Positions 15,869 through 16,379 of a stretch of DNA of 16,379 bases are shown piece by piece. The notes beneath the pieces are model-generated. The model did no database searches. It worked only from the letters and a program-made list of their open reading frames with translations, and was not told where the DNA came from. Location of the stretch: contig CAYPIU010000039.1 of assembly GCA_964410915.1 (NCBI GenBank), positions 1 to 16,379 on the forward strand. Direction: 5' to 3'. Numbering within the stretch: position 1 is the first letter of the stretch; each line of letters opens with the position of its first letter. The DNA comes from CAZFJG01 sp964410915. GTDB lineage: Bacteria; Synergistota; Synergistia; Synergistales; JAFGMB01. A program made the position numbers and the translations under genes.

Positions 15869-15915
15869 ACACAATATTTAGTGTGTTAGCTCCCGCCAGA
15901 CACTATTATACATGA
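15869..15915. promoter_or_regulatory. NrdR-box-like palindrome plus a half-matching second site, 31 bp apart
   Basis: ACACAATATTTAGTGT (15869-15884) agrees with the 16-bp NrdR box consensus as I remember it (aCaCwAtATaTwGtgt) at 15 of 16 positions. A second site starting exactly 31 bp later (15900, ACACTATTATACATGA) has a full first half-site ACACTAT but a poor second half. NrdR boxes typically occur as pairs about three helical turns apart at ribonucleotide reductase promoters. Here the second site covers the -10 box of the YkuK-like gene and the first lies just downstream of the expected start. No nrd gene is in view. Confidence 0.45.
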
Positions 15916-15934
15916 AAACATTGACTAATGTAAA
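15905..15934 (-). promoter_or_regulatory. Promoter of the YkuK-like gene
   Basis: On the minus strand TTTACA (15934-15929, 5 of 6), 18-nt spacer, TATAAT (15910-15905, perfect). Transcription would start near 15898, giving a leader of about 90 nt to the ATG at 15806. The -35 lies within an inverted repeat that ends the upstream membrane-protein gene. Confidence 0.72.
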
Positions 15935-15956
15935 AACTGTAATATTGTTTTTACAT
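15928..15956 (-). repeat. 10-bp inverted repeat over the stop codon and the next promoter's -35
   Basis: ATGTAAAAAC (15928-15937) and GTTTTTACAT (15947-15956) are perfect reverse complements around a 9-nt loop. The repeat covers the stop of the membrane-protein gene and the -35 box of the YkuK-like gene. It may be a weak terminator (the arm ends in TTTTTACAT) or an operator. It is AT-rich, so stability is modest. Confidence 0.45.
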
Positions 15957-16379
15957 AATATCTTCATTATTTATCTTTACATTGTTCTGGAGTTCGTGGA
16001 TACCGAAAAATGAAGAAGAAAGCAGCAGGGGAATTAGTGAAAATACTGTTCGAAATGCCAGGACCGTGGCAAATCCCTGGCTTGCGCTTACCTTTTCAGG
16101 AAGCATGAGGAGTACCATCCCCTCAAAAATACCTATTCCTCCAGGTACCTGGCTTACCAGGACAGCGATCTGGGCTGTTACAAAGGTTTTAATAACTTGT
16201 ACTGCACTCAGGCCGAAACTGTCAGGTACGAGTATCATCAGTACAGCACTTGCAAGGAGCCAGTCCATAGATGCGAGTATGACCTGAAACACAGCTATCT
16301 GCGGGGAGGGTAGAGAAATGTTCCTGCTGCCTGTCTTGATACTTTTCCAACCGGGGAGTATGCAGATCAGAAAATATCC
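15951..16379 (-). CDS. Lysylphosphatidylglycerol synthase TM / UPF0104 (flippase-like) membrane protein, N-terminus cut by window edge
   Basis: Reading the minus strand, the frame is open to the right edge: 29 further codons precede a GTG at 16292, which is internal rather than a start. About 142 C-terminal residues are visible, with three to four hydrophobic helices (DWLLASAVLMILVP, VTAQIAVLVSQVPGG, a third ending SLIPLLLSSSFFG). The signature SQVPGGIGIFEGMVLLML is the conserved C-terminal motif of the family that includes the MprF flippase domain, AglD-like proteins and UPF0104. These proteins move or modify lipids or lipid-linked sugars; without a synthetase domain or more context the substrate is unknown. 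A short polar tail ends at the TAA at 15951, in an inverted repeat. Confidence 0.82.
   Translation of the reverse strand, partial: GYFLICILPGWKSIKTGSRNISLPSPQIAVFQVILASMDWLLASAVLMILVPDSFGLSAVQVIKTFVTAQIAVLVSQVPGGIGIFEGMVLLMLPEKVSASQGFATVLAFRTVFSLIPLLLSSSFFGIHELQNNVKINNEDIM

Noticed and set aside
15982..16287. 101-codon plus-strand ORF near the right edge.
   Set aside because: It is antisense to the lysylphosphatidylglycerol-synthase-like gene, whose conserved motif decides the coding strand.

Overview
The window looks like a bacterial chromosome segment of moderate, slightly AT-rich composition with dense genes, SD-driven TTG/GTG starts and many AGA/AGG arginine codons. PilY1 and a type IV prepilin suggest a diderm, piliated bacterium. 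A complete LysW carrier-protein operon, known from Thermus/Deinococcus, archaea and scattered anaerobic or deep-branching bacteria, argues against Proteobacteria. I cannot name the phylum from the sequence. No rRNA, tRNA, CRISPR array, transposase or integrase was seen.

Layout: (1) 1-3023, plus strand: the 3' part of a PilY1-like pilus-tip/adhesin gene, cut by the left edge, overlapping by 4 bp a small exported protein of unknown function; terminator-like hairpins follow. (2) 3241-3819, minus strand: a type IV pilin or pseudopilin. (3) 3820-4451: a long non-coding gap with a candidate promoter and an inverted repeat. (4) 4452-5525: an FMN-dependent nitronate monooxygenase-family protein with a four-cysteine tail, closed by a 16-bp perfect terminator stem. 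(5) 5715-8039: a large MscS-type mechanosensitive channel with a periplasmic coiled-coil domain. (6) 8152-9792: a Na/Pi cotransporter-family protein with a PhoU-like tail, closed by a strong terminator.

(7) 9869-15257, plus strand: a promoter followed by lysW-lysX-lysY-lysZ-lysJ-lysK. LysX attaches the amino group of alpha-aminoadipate (or glutamate) to the C-terminal Glu of LysW. LysZ phosphorylates the side chain, LysY reduces it, LysJ transaminates it, and LysK releases lysine (or ornithine). The genes overlap or nearly abut except for a 254-bp gap between lysX and lysY. That gap holds a 40-codon ORF with three consecutive Arg codons, RNA hairpins and an intrinsic terminator, which together look like a translational attenuator. 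If real, it points to arginine control and perhaps to the ornithine/arginine branch.

(8) 15303-16379, minus strand: a YkuK/DUF458 RNase H-like protein behind a near-consensus sigma-70-type promoter that is overlapped and followed by NrdR-box-like sites 31 bp apart, and the 3' part of a lysylphosphatidylglycerol-synthase-like (UPF0104/flippase-like) membrane protein cut by the right edge.

The two most interesting observations are the candidate attenuator between lysX and lysY and the NrdR-like sites at the ykuK-like promoter.
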